The translations under genes were made by a program, and so were the position numbers. The notes beneath the pieces are model-generated. The model worked only from the letters and a program-made list of their open reading frames with translations. It was not told the DNA's origin and made no database searches. Positions 8,115-15,762 of a stretch of 64,000 nt of DNA are shown in pieces. Each line of letters opens with the position of its first letter. The first letter of the stretch is position 1. The DNA is from Andeanibacterium sp035497315 (lineage in GTDB: Bacteria > Pseudomonadota > Alphaproteobacteria > Sphingomonadales > Sphingomonadaceae): the NCBI GenBank assembly GCA_035497315.1, contig DATJDU010000091.1:1-64000 (forward strand). Direction: 5' to 3'.

Positions 8115-8867
8115 TCAGTGCGCCGGGAACATCATCCAGATCGCCATGGCGACCATCATTACGTTTTCGAGCAGCGACACGGGGCCAAGCGGCACCCTGC
8201 CTGATCCGCCCACACAGGCGCATTCCAGCTCCCGCTTCTGGACATAGACGGCATAGAACACCGAAATTCCGCCGGTCGTGCCCATCAGGATCGCTATCGG
8301 GATCGAAAGCCAGGGCAGCACCCGCCCAGCCATGAGCACCCCGGCCAGTGCCTCGGCAAAGGGGTAGATAAAGGCATAGGGTACCCAGCGCCGGGCGAGG
8401 AGGTCATAGCCCAGGAACATCGTGGCGAATTTCTCCACGTCCTGCAGTTTCAGCATCGCAAGGATCGCCATCGAAAAGGCGATGAACCATTCAAACGCGC
8501 GCCAAGTGACCGGACTGCCGAAAATCGCCTGACTGAGCACAAGCGCGAGCGCGGCGGCAATCGCGAAGACGGCAATGACCGGACGATAGGTCTTTGCATC
8601 CGGATCGCGCAATGGCAGGCCGAAATAGCGACGCAGATCGTCATAGCCACCGATACGCACGCCATCGATGAAGGTTTGCGGCGTGGTTTTTACTCCATGC
8701 TGCGCCTTGAAAACATCCGTCTCTTCCCGCGTGGTGAGATGATGATCCTCCACCTGAAAGCCCCGTCGTTCGAGCAGATATTTCGCGCGCAGGCCCCAGG
8801 GGCAGACGTGTTTCTCCATCACCATGCGGTGGAGTTGGGCGACAGGCCTGGTCATTTGCTGTTCCAT
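8115..8867 (-). CDS. Glutaredoxin-MauE/DoxX-type membrane fusion protein
   Basis: The N-terminal 80 or so residues form a glutaredoxin-like domain with the redox centre CPWG and the cis-Pro segment TPQTFIDGVRIGGYDDL. The C-terminal part has four to five hydrophobic helices in the arrangement of MauE/DoxX redox membrane proteins, with a Cys pair in ELECACVGG near residue 225 before the last helix. A plausible role is passing electrons or disulfides across the inner membrane, but the partner is unknown. It is the first gene of the metal-responsive operon. Start candidates are GTG 8870, ATG 8867 and ATG 8855. The promoter's predicted transcript begins near 8871, so the message would be almost leaderless unless 8855 is used. 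Confidence 0.82.
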   Translation of the reverse strand: MEQQMTRPVAQLHRMVMEKHVCPWGLRAKYLLERRGFQVEDHHLTTREETDVFKAQHGVKTTPQTFIDGVRIGGYDDLRRYFGLPLRDPDAKTYRPVIAVFAIAAALALVLSQAIFGSPVTWRAFEWFIAFSMAILAMLKLQDVEKFATMFLGYDLLARRWVPYAFIYPFAEALAGVLMAGRVLPWLSIPIAILMGTTGGISVFYAVYVQKRELECACVGGSGRVPLGPVSLLENVMMVAMAIWMMFPAH

Positions 8868-8877
8868 CACGAATCAG

Positions 8878-8909
8878 CCTATAGCTTCCGTACCATGGTA
8901 CGGAGTCAA
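8878..8909 (-). promoter_or_regulatory. MerR-type operator/promoter for the metal-responsive operon
   Basis: On the minus strand a consensus -35 TTGACT (8904-8909) and a -10 CTATAG or TATAGG (8878-8884) are separated by 19-20 bases. The spacer holds a perfect 18-base palindrome, TCCGTACCATGGTACGGA (8887-8904). The over-long spacer with a GTAC-N4-GTAC dyad is the known hallmark of MerR/CueR-activated promoters and closely resembles the mer operator. The divergent regulator starts at 8913, so the same site probably autoregulates it. Confidence 0.88.
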
Positions 8910-8912
8910 GCG

Positions 8913-9308
8913 ATGGCGATGACGATTTCGGAACTGGCCCGCAGCGCCGGTGTGGGCGTGGAGACAGTCCGCTTCTATCAACGCAAGGGGCTGGTTCCCG
9001 ATCCTCGGCCCGCTACATTAGGCGGCGCCAAGGGGCAGAGACATTATGGCGAGGAGGAACTGCGCCGGATGCACTTCATCCGCTCAGCTCAGGAGGCTGG
9101 CTTCACCCTAGGCGAAATCGCCGAACTGCTGGAACTGGACCGCAGCAACGATCGCCCCCGCGCACGCCAGATGGCGGCGGAGCGGATCGCGGATCTCGAT
9201 GAGAAGATCGAAACCATGACACGCGCGCGCGACAGGTTGCGCAAGCTGGCGAAGGAATGCGCGGGCTCCAGCAACGGGCCGTGCCCGATCATCGCCGCCT
9301 TCGATTGA
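8913..9308 (+). CDS. MerR-family metal-sensing regulator, CueR-like
   Basis: A 131-residue regulator with the MerR winged helix (MTISELARSAGVGVETVRFY, then QRKGLVPDPRP), a dimerisation helix and a C-terminal metal loop, ECAGSSNGPCPI. The two Cys (116, 124) are seven residues apart, as in CueR; mercury-type MerR has eight and a third Cys in the dimer helix. The position 35 residues before Cys116, Ser in CueR and Cys in MerR/ZntR, appears to be Arg81 here. So the metal is uncertain: copper-type monovalent sensing is my best guess. It is divergent from the operon it presumably controls. An ATG at 8895 would lie inside the operator, so 8913 is preferred. Confidence 0.85.
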   Translation: MAMTISELARSAGVGVETVRFYQRKGLVPDPRPATLGGAKGQRHYGEEELRRMHFIRSAQEAGFTLGEIAELLELDRSNDRPRARQMAAERIADLDEKIETMTRARDRLRKLAKECAGSSNGPCPIIAAFD

Positions 9309-9317
9309 ATGGCGGCA

Positions 9318-10550
9318 CTAGCGGTTTAGGACATTCTTGAAGGTGCTCGCCGACCCGTCGATCTCTGCATCGTGCGCGGGAAGGCCGATCAATTCGCGTA
9401 GCAGCGGCTCGACATTCACATTGTCGAAATCGGGCAGGGTGCTGCCGGGCTTGAAAGCCGGGCCGTTGGCGATGAAGATCGCGCGCATCAACGGGTCCTG
9501 ATTGTCCCATCCATGGGTGCCCCCGTTCCACGGCCCATCGCCGGGTTTCGGCGCCTTTGCGCGCACGGCCCAGCCGGTTTCACCCAGGCAAAAGAAGGCG
9601 GGAACGCGCGGGTTACGACCATAGTGGAAGCGTTCTGGCAGATCGCCTTTGCGCCAGCACTGCACATGATCGCGGGGCTTGAGCAGCTCTTGCGCCAGTT
9701 CCGCATCCTTACCCGGCAGCGGGTTGATGGAGGCATAGGCGCCCTGTTCCACCGCCACGCCCAGTCCGGCTATATCCTGATAGAGCGGCACCACACGGTC
9801 TTCGCTGCGCGCCGCCATGCCATGGTCGGAAACCACCACCAGATTGGCGGGCTGGCCCATGGCCGCAAGCGCATCGCGCATCCGGCCGATCTGCTTGTCC
9901 AGTGCCGCAAGCGTTTCATTCACTTCCGCCGAATCCGGCCCGTATTCATGGCCGGCATGGTCCAGCTCTTCTATATAGAGCATCATGAAACGCGGGCGGT
10001 TCTCCGCCGGGCGACGGGCCCAGTCGATGATCGAATCCGTCCGCTGCCGCATGCCGATGGTGAAGCCGAACTGGTGCCAGTCGGTGGGGAATATCCCGTT
10101 TGTGGCAACGGTGGTGCCAGGCCAGATCTCGGTCGCGGTGGGAATGCCTGCCTTTTCTGCCGCCACCCAGATCGGCACGGATTCGTTCCACCACCAGGCA
10201 TCGGTGCCGCCGACCCAGAAATCGGGCGAGTGGCTGGGATCGGTCATCGTATTGCCAATGATGCCGTTGCGGTCGGGCCTAAGGCCAGTGGCGATGGTGT
10301 GGTGGTTGGGGAAGGTCAGGCTGGGAAAGGAAGGGATCATGCCCGCTTCCACGCCGCCCGCCGCCAGTGCCGCGAGATTGGGCGTAAGCCCCCGGTCGAG
10401 ATAATCAGCGCGGAACCCGTCCAGCGAGATGAGTATCGTGATCGGTTCCCGTCGCTCCACCTGCGTGGTCGCAACGACTGGAGCCTGTGCGGCCAATGGC
10501 AGGGCGGAGGCGGCACAGGCCGCGGCGAGGAGAAGCTTGAGCCAGCGCAT
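9318..10550 (-). CDS. Exported nucleotide pyrophosphatase/phosphodiesterase (alkaline phosphatase superfamily)
   Basis: A 410-residue periplasmic or secreted enzyme with a signal peptide (about residues 1-22, ending LAAQA). The core is that of the NPP family: ISLDGFRADYL supplies the first metal Asp, PSFPSLTFPNHHTIATG the nucleophile Thr, and SDHGMA further metal ligands near residue 245. The family hydrolyses phosphodiester or pyrophosphate bonds in nucleotides or lipids, and the substrate cannot be assigned here. It sits tail to tail with the metal regulator gene (9 bases between stops) and is probably transcribed alone. Confidence 0.88.
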   Translation of the reverse strand: MRWLKLLLAAACAASALPLAAQAPVVATTQVERREPITILISLDGFRADYLDRGLTPNLAALAAGGVEAGMIPSFPSLTFPNHHTIATGLRPDRNGIIGNTMTDPSHSPDFWVGGTDAWWWNESVPIWVAAEKAGIPTATEIWPGTTVATNGIFPTDWHQFGFTIGMRQRTDSIIDWARRPAENRPRFMMLYIEELDHAGHEYGPDSAEVNETLAALDKQIGRMRDALAAMGQPANLVVVSDHGMAARSEDRVVPLYQDIAGLGVAVEQGAYASINPLPGKDAELAQELLKPRDHVQCWRKGDLPERFHYGRNPRVPAFFCLGETGWAVRAKAPKPGDGPWNGGTHGWDNQDPLMRAIFIANGPAFKPGSTLPDFDNVNVEPLLRELIGLPAHDAEIDGSASTFKNVLNR

Positions 10551-10666
10551 GACCGAACTCTTGCTGGGCCGGATGTCGATTTAAAGTCCTGACAGGGCCC
10601 CATACGCGCGCCGACAGGAGATAAGGCGCTCACCGCAAAACGGGGAGGGGCAATGCCCCCCGCCGC

Positions 10667-11767
10667 TTACACGTTGAACTTGAACAGCATCACATCGCCA
10701 TCCTGCACGACATATTCCTTGCCTTCCTGGCGCAGCTTGCCGTGGTCGCGCGCACCGGCTTCGCCGCCCAGCGTGACATAGTCGTCAAAGGCGATGGTCT
10801 CGGCGCGGATGAAGCCCTTTTCGAAATCGGTGTGGATCTCGCCGGCGGCCTGCGGGGCCTTGGCTCCCTTGTGCACGGTCCATGCGCGCGCTTCCTTGGG
10901 GCCGACCGAGAAGAAGGTCTGCAGGCCCAGCAGCTCGTATCCGGCGCGGATCACGCGGGCGAGGCCGGTTTCGGAAAGGCCGAGCGATTCCAGGAACTCG
11001 CCGCGATCTTCGGGAGCCATGCCGATCAGTTCCGCTTCGATCGCGGCAGAAACAATCACGGCCTGTGCGCCTTCCGCCTTGGCCTTGGCGAAGACCTTCT
11101 CGGTCAGTTCATTGCCGGTGGCCGCATCGTCTTCAGAGACGTTGCAGACATAGAGCACAGGCTTTGCGGTGAGCAGTTGCGCCTGCGCGAAGACGCGGGC
11201 TTCTTCCTCATCCTTGGGTTCGGTCAGACGGGCAGGCTTGCCTTCGCGCAGCAGTTCGAGCGTTTGGCCCAGCACGCTGGCGATCAGTTTGGATTCCTTG
11301 TCCCCGGTGGTCGCGCGCTTGGCGGCGGCCGGAACTCGCTTTTCGAGGCTTTCGAGATCGGAAAGCAGCAGCTCGGTTTCCACCACTTCGGCGTCCGCAA
11401 TGGGATCGACCTTGTTGGCGACATGCTGGATATCGTCATTCTCGAAGCAGCGCAGCACATGGACCACTGCGTCCACTTCGCGGATGTTGCCCAGGAACTG
11501 GTTGCCCAGACCTTCGCCCTTGCTGGCGCCCTTCACCAGACCGGCAATGTCCACGAAGGCCAGCTGGGTCTCGATGATCTTCTGCGATCCGGAGATTTTC
11601 GCCAGTTGCTGAAGCCGCTCATCGGGCACTGCGACCTGACCCACATTGGGTTCGATCGTGCAGAAAGGATAGTTTGCGGCCTGCGCGGCCTGCGTCTCTG
11701 TAAGAGCATTGAAGAGAGTCGACTTGCCGACGTTGGGCAGGCCGACGATCCCGCAACGGAAACCCAT
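10667..11767 (-). CDS. ychF: Redox-regulated ATPase YchF (Obg-like)
   Basis: Universally conserved P-loop NTPase that associates with ribosomes and prefers ATP. At 366 residues it has the G1 motif GLPNVGKST near residue 10, a switch region VDIAGLVKGASKGEGLG, an inserted coiled-coil at about 125-200, and a C-terminal TGS domain containing GAKAPQAAGEIHTDFEKGF. The length is typical. The downstream 116 bases to the phosphodiesterase gene include an imperfect GC-rich hairpin around 10645-10665 that could help termination. Confidence 0.95.
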   Translation of the reverse strand: MGFRCGIVGLPNVGKSTLFNALTETQAAQAANYPFCTIEPNVGQVAVPDERLQQLAKISGSQKIIETQLAFVDIAGLVKGASKGEGLGNQFLGNIREVDAVVHVLRCFENDDIQHVANKVDPIADAEVVETELLLSDLESLEKRVPAAAKRATTGDKESKLIASVLGQTLELLREGKPARLTEPKDEEEARVFAQAQLLTAKPVLYVCNVSEDDAATGNELTEKVFAKAKAEGAQAVIVSAAIEAELIGMAPEDRGEFLESLGLSETGLARVIRAGYELLGLQTFFSVGPKEARAWTVHKGAKAPQAAGEIHTDFEKGFIRAETIAFDDYVTLGGEAGARDHGKLRQEGKEYVVQDGDVMLFKFNV

Positions 11768-11830
11768 TTGATGTTACCTCGATCTGGAATTGAGGCGCCA
11801 TTAGCCGGGGTGGCCACGCAGCGCAAACGA

Positions 11831-11859
11831 AACGCCCCTCCTGTGGGGGGAGGGGCGTT
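11831..11859 (-). terminator. Rho-independent terminator after the PEP-CTERM gene
   Basis: Perfect 11-base inverted repeat (AACGCCCCTCC and GGAGGGGCGTT) around a 7-base loop. On the minus strand it is followed by TTTCG then TTTGC, a fair U-rich tail. It ends transcription from the PEP-CTERM gene before ychF. Confidence 0.8.
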
Positions 11860-11922
11860 ATTACGGGCGTACCCGAAGACGGACCGCGGAGACTGGATGC
11901 GGACCCGTGAACCTGTGCGGTG

Positions 11923-12207
11923 TTACTTCTTCGTCAGCTTGCGGCGGCGCTGACGGATCATTGCGAGGCCGATCAGGCCCGCGCCGGCCATGCCCAGCAT
12001 GCCGGGCTCAGGCACCTGCGTGCCGCCGCTGCTCGAACCGCCCGAGGTCGAGCTGCTGGAGGAAGACGAAGATGGCGGGTTCCAGCCGCCCGAGGTCGAA
12101 CCACAGAACCTGCAGCCCGAGCTGCCGCCCCAGCCGCCCGCGAGGGCGGGAGCCGATGCGGCGAGCGCGCCGAGAACGATGGTGGAAACGATGGCCTTGC
12201 GAAGCAT
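11923..12207 (-). CDS. PEP-CTERM sorting-domain protein, Ser/Gly-rich
   Basis: A 94-residue exported protein. It has a signal peptide (MLRKAIVSTIVLGALAAS then APALA), a low-complexity central region with a run of serines and Gly/Ser, and a C-terminal exosortase signal: VPEPGM, a short hydrophobic helix GMAGAGLIGLAMI, and the basic tail RQRRRKLTKK. Such proteins are cut and moved to the surface by an exosortase, so one must exist elsewhere in the genome. The middle contains Cys in SSGCRFCGSTSG. The gene stands alone with its own terminator. In-frame sequence upstream of the chosen ATG is not signal-like. Confidence 0.85.
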   Translation of the reverse strand: MLRKAIVSTIVLGALAASAPALAGGWGGSSGCRFCGSTSGGWNPPSSSSSSSSTSGGSSSGGTQVPEPGMLGMAGAGLIGLAMIRQRRRKLTKK

Positions 12208-12271
12208 GATTGCCCCTCTTCTTGCTACGGGAATGGTTACCGGAAACAAAAGCAAGGGGCGTGCCAAGCGC

Positions 12272-12291
12272 GGATATCGTTGGATATCATT
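12272..12291. repeat. Tandem 10-mer in the PEP-CTERM gene leader
   Basis: Two adjacent near-identical 10-mers, GGATATCGTT and GGATATCATT, each containing GATATC, lie 65 bases upstream of the PEP-CTERM start on the minus strand. Tandem placement one helical turn apart is compatible with an activator or repressor site, but could be chance. Confidence 0.4.
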
Positions 12292-12358
12292 GGTTAACGA
12301 TGCGGCGGCGAGCATCAATTTGTAAGGCAGGCCGACAGTTTCCTGCCCCTGTCTGCCG

Positions 12359-12928
12359 TCAGTCCTGCTGGCGCAGGGCGATGTCGCTCATGAAGCGGGC
12401 ATCGTCGCCCTTGGCCAGCCAGTCCGCCTCCGCGCCGATGGCGCCCAGCATGGTGGCCAGGTCGTCTTCCTCGGACTTGGCGTAATTGCCCAGCACATAG
12501 CCGGTGACCCGATCCTTGTGCCCCGGATGGCCGATGCCGATGCGCACACGGCGGAAATCGGCGCCGAGATGCTGGTCGATGGAGCGCAGGCCATTATGCC
12601 CTGCCGTTCCGCCGCCGGTCTTCACCTTCACCTTGAAGGGCGCGAGGTCCAGCTCGTCATGGAAGACGGTGAGGGCGGAGATATCCAGCTTGTAGAAGCG
12701 CATCGCCTCGCCCACGGAGCGGCCGCTTTCGTTCATATAGGTGGCTGGCTTCAGCAGCACGATCTTCTCGCTGCCCAGCCGGCCTTCCTGCACCCAGCCC
12801 TGGAACTTCTTCTGCACTGAGCCGAAGCGATGCATGTCCGCAATGACGTCGAGCGCCATGAAGCCCACATTGTGCCGGTTCATCGCATATTGCGATCCGG
12901 GATTTCCAAGGCCGACCCAGAGTTGCAT
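12359..12928 (-). CDS. pth: Peptidyl-tRNA hydrolase
   Basis: Releases tRNA from prematurely dropped peptidyl-tRNA. At 189 residues it carries the family motifs: WVGLGNPGSQY at the N-terminus, the catalytic His in MNRHNVGFMALD (about residue 20), LKPATYMNESGRSV, and the GGGTAGHNGLRSI signature near residue 107. The length matches bacterial Pth. It is downstream of rplY, as in many bacteria, but a strong hairpin at 12964-12997 separates them, so pth may depend on readthrough or its own promoter. Confidence 0.96.
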   Translation of the reverse strand: MQLWVGLGNPGSQYAMNRHNVGFMALDVIADMHRFGSVQKKFQGWVQEGRLGSEKIVLLKPATYMNESGRSVGEAMRFYKLDISALTVFHDELDLAPFKVKVKTGGGTAGHNGLRSIDQHLGADFRRVRIGIGHPGHKDRVTGYVLGNYAKSEEDDLATMLGAIGAEADWLAKGDDARFMSDIALRQQD

Positions 12929-12963
12929 GGCGCTTTCCTAGACTTCCATGGGGCCCAAAAGCA

Positions 12964-12997
12964 AAGCGCCGGCGGTGCCTTTGCACAGCCGGCGCTT
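12964..12997 (-). terminator. Hairpin terminator after rplY
   Basis: Perfect 10-base stem AAGCGCCGGC/GCCGGCGCTT with a 14-base loop. On the minus strand it is followed by TGCTTTTGGG, so it would end or attenuate transcription leaving rplY. Confidence 0.7.
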
Positions 12998-13020
12998 GCT
13001 TTGGCGTCAAGACGAGGCGA

Positions 13021-13644
13021 TCAGGCGCCTTCGGCTTCACCTGCTTCGGCTTCGGCTTCGCCTTCGCTCGACTTCATTGCCGAAGGGGCAACGATCGTGG
13101 CGATGGTGAAGTCGCGATCGGTGATCGCGCTGGCAGAGCCCGCGGGCAGCGTCACGGAGCTGATGTGGATCGAATCGCCCACTTCGCGGCCCGTCACGTC
13201 GATTTCGATCTCCGAAGGGATCAGGTCCGGATCGCAGATCAGGTCCAGCTCGTGGCGGACGACGTTCAGCACACCGCCGCGCTTGAGGCCCGGCGAGGCT
13301 TCTTCATTGGTGAAGACCACGGGGACGAGAACTTCGACCTTGGCATCCTTGCCAAGGCGCAGGAAGTCCACATGCAGCGGACGGTCGGAAACCGGGTGGA
13401 AGGCAACGTCCTTGGGCAGGGTGCGCAGCGACTTGCCGCCGATCTGGACAGTGACGATCGAGTTCATGAAGTGACCGGTGCCGAGCTGGCGGCGCAGTTC
13501 CTTCTCCTCGATGTGGATCGACAGGGGTTCTTCCTTGTCGCCGTAGATAACGGCGGGAACACGGCCTTCGCGACGCAGTGCACGGGAGGCTCCCTTGCCT
13601 GCCCGTTCGCGTGCTTCGGCCGGCAGGGTAAGAGCGTCGCTCAT
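13021..13644 (-). CDS. rplY: 50S ribosomal protein L25/general stress protein Ctc
   Basis: 5S-rRNA-binding protein of the long (Ctc/TL5) type. Of 207 residues, the N-terminal L25 domain (ERAGKGASRALRREGRVPA, then VIYG) is followed by the C-terminal TL5 beta domain (SEIEIDVTGREVGDSIHIS). An acidic Ala/Glu-rich tail, EGEAEAEAGEAEGA, ends the protein, as is common in alphaproteobacteria. The ATG at 13644 gives MSDALTLPAEARE; longer in-frame sequence upstream is not conserved in character. It lies upstream of pth. Confidence 0.95.
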   Translation of the reverse strand: MSDALTLPAEARERAGKGASRALRREGRVPAVIYGDKEEPLSIHIEEKELRRQLGTGHFMNSIVTVQIGGKSLRTLPKDVAFHPVSDRPLHVDFLRLGKDAKVEVLVPVVFTNEEASPGLKRGGVLNVVRHELDLICDPDLIPSEIEIDVTGREVGDSIHISSVTLPAGSASAITDRDFTIATIVAPSAMKSSEGEAEAEAGEAEGA

Positions 13645-13804
13645 GATACGTGCCTTTCGAATTACTGGTTGGTTCGCTTCTCCCGCCACGCCTCCAGGGA
13701 TGACCATGATGGGGAAGCGCGGGCCCCTATGGGAAAACCCCCGCATTTGCAAGCTTTGCCTCACCCGGGTTCCGGTTGAAGGCGTGGGGTTGCCAGCCTG
13801 ATGC

Positions 13805-14695
13805 CTATTGCACCCGCTTCAGGCTATATCCACGCTCCGCCAGCAGAGAGGCGAGCCCTTCGCGGCCCACCATATGCGCGGCGCCGGTGGCGATGAAGAC
13901 CGTGCCGCCCTTGTCGAGTTCGCGCGCTGCCTTTTCAGACCATGCACGGTTGCGTGAAAGCAGCAGTGCCTCGCGCAGGCCAGGGTCGGCCAGCATCCCT
14001 TCGCGGGTTTCCTTTTCCAACGCGGCCGCATTGCCGGTGAGCCAGTGTTTCAGGCGCTCGTCGCTCGCCTTCTCGCCCTCCAGTGCCTCTTGCGCCACGC
14101 TGGCCAGAAGATCGCGCTGGTCGTCCTCGGGCAGGGCGTCGAACAGGCGCAATTGCGGCTCCGCACCTTCAAGCTCGATGATCCCGCGCTTGCCCGCCTG
14201 CCTGATCAGCGAAAGATCGACACCTTCGCCCTTGTCGCCATCGTCATAGGCCTGAGCGAGGGCGAGGGCGGCGGCCCAGCTTTCCAGCCCTTCGAAGTCC
14301 TTGTCGGTCAGCCCTCTGGCCTTCATCGCCTGTTCCAGCTCCGCGCGGCGGGAGCCGGACAGGCGGGCGCTGACCGGCGGCAGGCCCGGCGAGCGCGAGA
14401 GGCGAGTGAAGATCGCGGAAATCGCCTTGCCCTGTGCGGCAAGATCCACTTCCACCATCAGGCGGTCGGAAGAGGCGAAAGCCTTGTCCAGCCGCTCGGT
14501 GCGCCAACGATAGGCTTTCGGCAGGGAGTGGACCGTGCCGAAGAGATAGCCATGCTGCCCCTGCTGCCCGGTGATTTCCCACAAGGCCGGGGAGGGGGGC
14601 GGCTGCTCTGGCGCAGTGTTGCAGGCTGCCAGAAGCAGCAGCCCTGCCGCCAGCCCCGCAAGGCGGCGACCGAGAGAGGCCGGATTGGGGATCAA
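13805..14695 (-). CDS. TraB/GumN-family lipoprotein, paralogue 2 of a tandem pair
   Basis: A 296-residue protein of the TraB/GumN (Tiki-like) family, members of which are putative membrane-associated metalloproteases. A lipobox LLLLAACN marks Cys25 as the lipid site. The conserved features are LFGTVHSLP (first His motif) and the C-terminal FIATGAAHMVGREGLASLL with its Gly-x-x-His. It starts four bases inside the end of a homologous gene upstream, so the two are a tandem duplication in one transcript. They share layout, but one is a lipoprotein and the other a secreted-type protein. Confidence 0.85.
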   Translation of the reverse strand: MIPNPASLGRRLAGLAAGLLLLAACNTAPEQPPPSPALWEITGQQGQHGYLFGTVHSLPKAYRWRTERLDKAFASSDRLMVEVDLAAQGKAISAIFTRLSRSPGLPPVSARLSGSRRAELEQAMKARGLTDKDFEGLESWAAALALAQAYDDGDKGEGVDLSLIRQAGKRGIIELEGAEPQLRLFDALPEDDQRDLLASVAQEALEGEKASDERLKHWLTGNAAALEKETREGMLADPGLREALLLSRNRAWSEKAARELDKGGTVFIATGAAHMVGREGLASLLAERGYSLKRVQ

Positions 14696-15609
14696 TGGAC
14701 GCGCTTGCTGCGGATGCCCCGCTTCCTGAGCTGGTCCTGCACACTGCCCACGCCGGCCAGATGGCCCGCGCCGACGGCAATGAATACGGTACCGGGTTTG
14801 CGCAGCCGGTCCTTGATCCAGCCTGCCCAGGTCACGTTCCGATCGGTCAGCATCCGCCGGTAAAGCGCGGGATCGCCTTCGGAGGAATTGATCAGATCGG
14901 CCAGAGAATCCGCATCGCCTTCCAGCCAGTCCTGCAACATGGCGGTAAGATCCGCCTTCAGCGTGGGCGCGGTTTCCACCACCTGGTTGAGATAGGCGAT
15001 CTGCTGCGCTTCGGGCAGCCCGGCGAAGAGATCGACCTGGAAGTCCACCGATTCCAGTGCGGAACGCCGCGCGTTGGCAGGATGGTGGTTTTCCACCACT
15101 TCCTCAACGCCCTTTTCCGGATCGAAACCGGCACGCTTGGTCATCAGCACTGACAGGGTCAGGCCTGCCGACCAGGGCTTGTACCGGTCGAACTGTTCGA
15201 TGGGGATGCCCAGAGTGATCAGCAGTTCCTCGAAAGCCTTGCGATCGTCGGGTGAGAGCATTTCGCGCAATTTGTGCCCTTCGGGCAGGAATGCAGTCTG
15301 CTGCATCAGGCCGGGCAGGCGTTCCGCATCGTGGGAATCGAGTTCGGTGACGACTTCGCCCGAGGATTTGAGAGCTTTTTCGATCGGGCCGGAAAACCAG
15401 TCCACATCGGCGGGAAGGAAGTGGATCGTGCCGAACAGATAGATCGTGGTGTCCCTGTCCGACACTTTCCACATCGCGGGCCCGGGTAAATCGGCTTTTG
15501 AACTCTGTGGAGCAAGCGCGTGCGGATGCTCCGCGACGGCGACGGCAGGAAGGTGCAGCGCCAGAAGCGCGGCTGCAAACGCAATGATTCGCCTTGTCCC
15601 CGTGATCAT
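14692..15609 (-). CDS. TraB/GumN-family exported protein, paralogue 1 of a tandem pair
   Basis: At 305 residues, it has a signal peptide (about residues 1-26, ending VAVAE) and no lipobox. The family motifs are YLFGTIHFLPADVDWFS near residue 56 and FIAVGAGHLAGVGSVQDQL near residue 275, the His-containing blocks proposed to bind metal. It overlaps the next gene by four bases and precedes it in the operon. The 154 bases between its start and glyQ carry a pair of 12-base direct repeats. The cellular role of this family in bacteria is not established. Confidence 0.85.
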   Translation of the reverse strand: MITGTRRIIAFAAALLALHLPAVAVAEHPHALAPQSSKADLPGPAMWKVSDRDTTIYLFGTIHFLPADVDWFSGPIEKALKSSGEVVTELDSHDAERLPGLMQQTAFLPEGHKLREMLSPDDRKAFEELLITLGIPIEQFDRYKPWSAGLTLSVLMTKRAGFDPEKGVEEVVENHHPANARRSALESVDFQVDLFAGLPEAQQIAYLNQVVETAPTLKADLTAMLQDWLEGDADSLADLINSSEGDPALYRRMLTDRNVTWAGWIKDRLRKPGTVFIAVGAGHLAGVGSVQDQLRKRGIRSKRVH

Positions 15610-15689
15610 GGCCGCGTTGTTGCGGCAAGCCGTGTGAAGGACAAGTTACCCTGAAGGTAAGCTGCGGATTGTCGCATGCGTGTTGCACC

Positions 15690-15724
15690 GGTGCAGCGCA
15701 CACTCGCGGATAGGTGCAGCGCAC
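15690..15724. promoter_or_regulatory. Pair of 12-bp direct repeats in the TraB-glyQ divergent region
   Basis: GGTGCAGCGCAC occurs exactly at 15690-15701 and again at 15713-15724, a 23-base period or about two helical turns. Placement between divergent genes suggests a protein-binding site for the TraB-family operon or glyQ. No regulator is identified. Confidence 0.45.
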
Positions 15725-15762
15725 CATTGACCGCGTTTGTGCCATCCGCCATGGGCCGCGAC

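Noticed and set aside
15610..15762. Glycine riboswitch or T-box before glyQ
   Set aside because: No paired aptamer or T-box sequence; only the 12-base direct repeats are visible.
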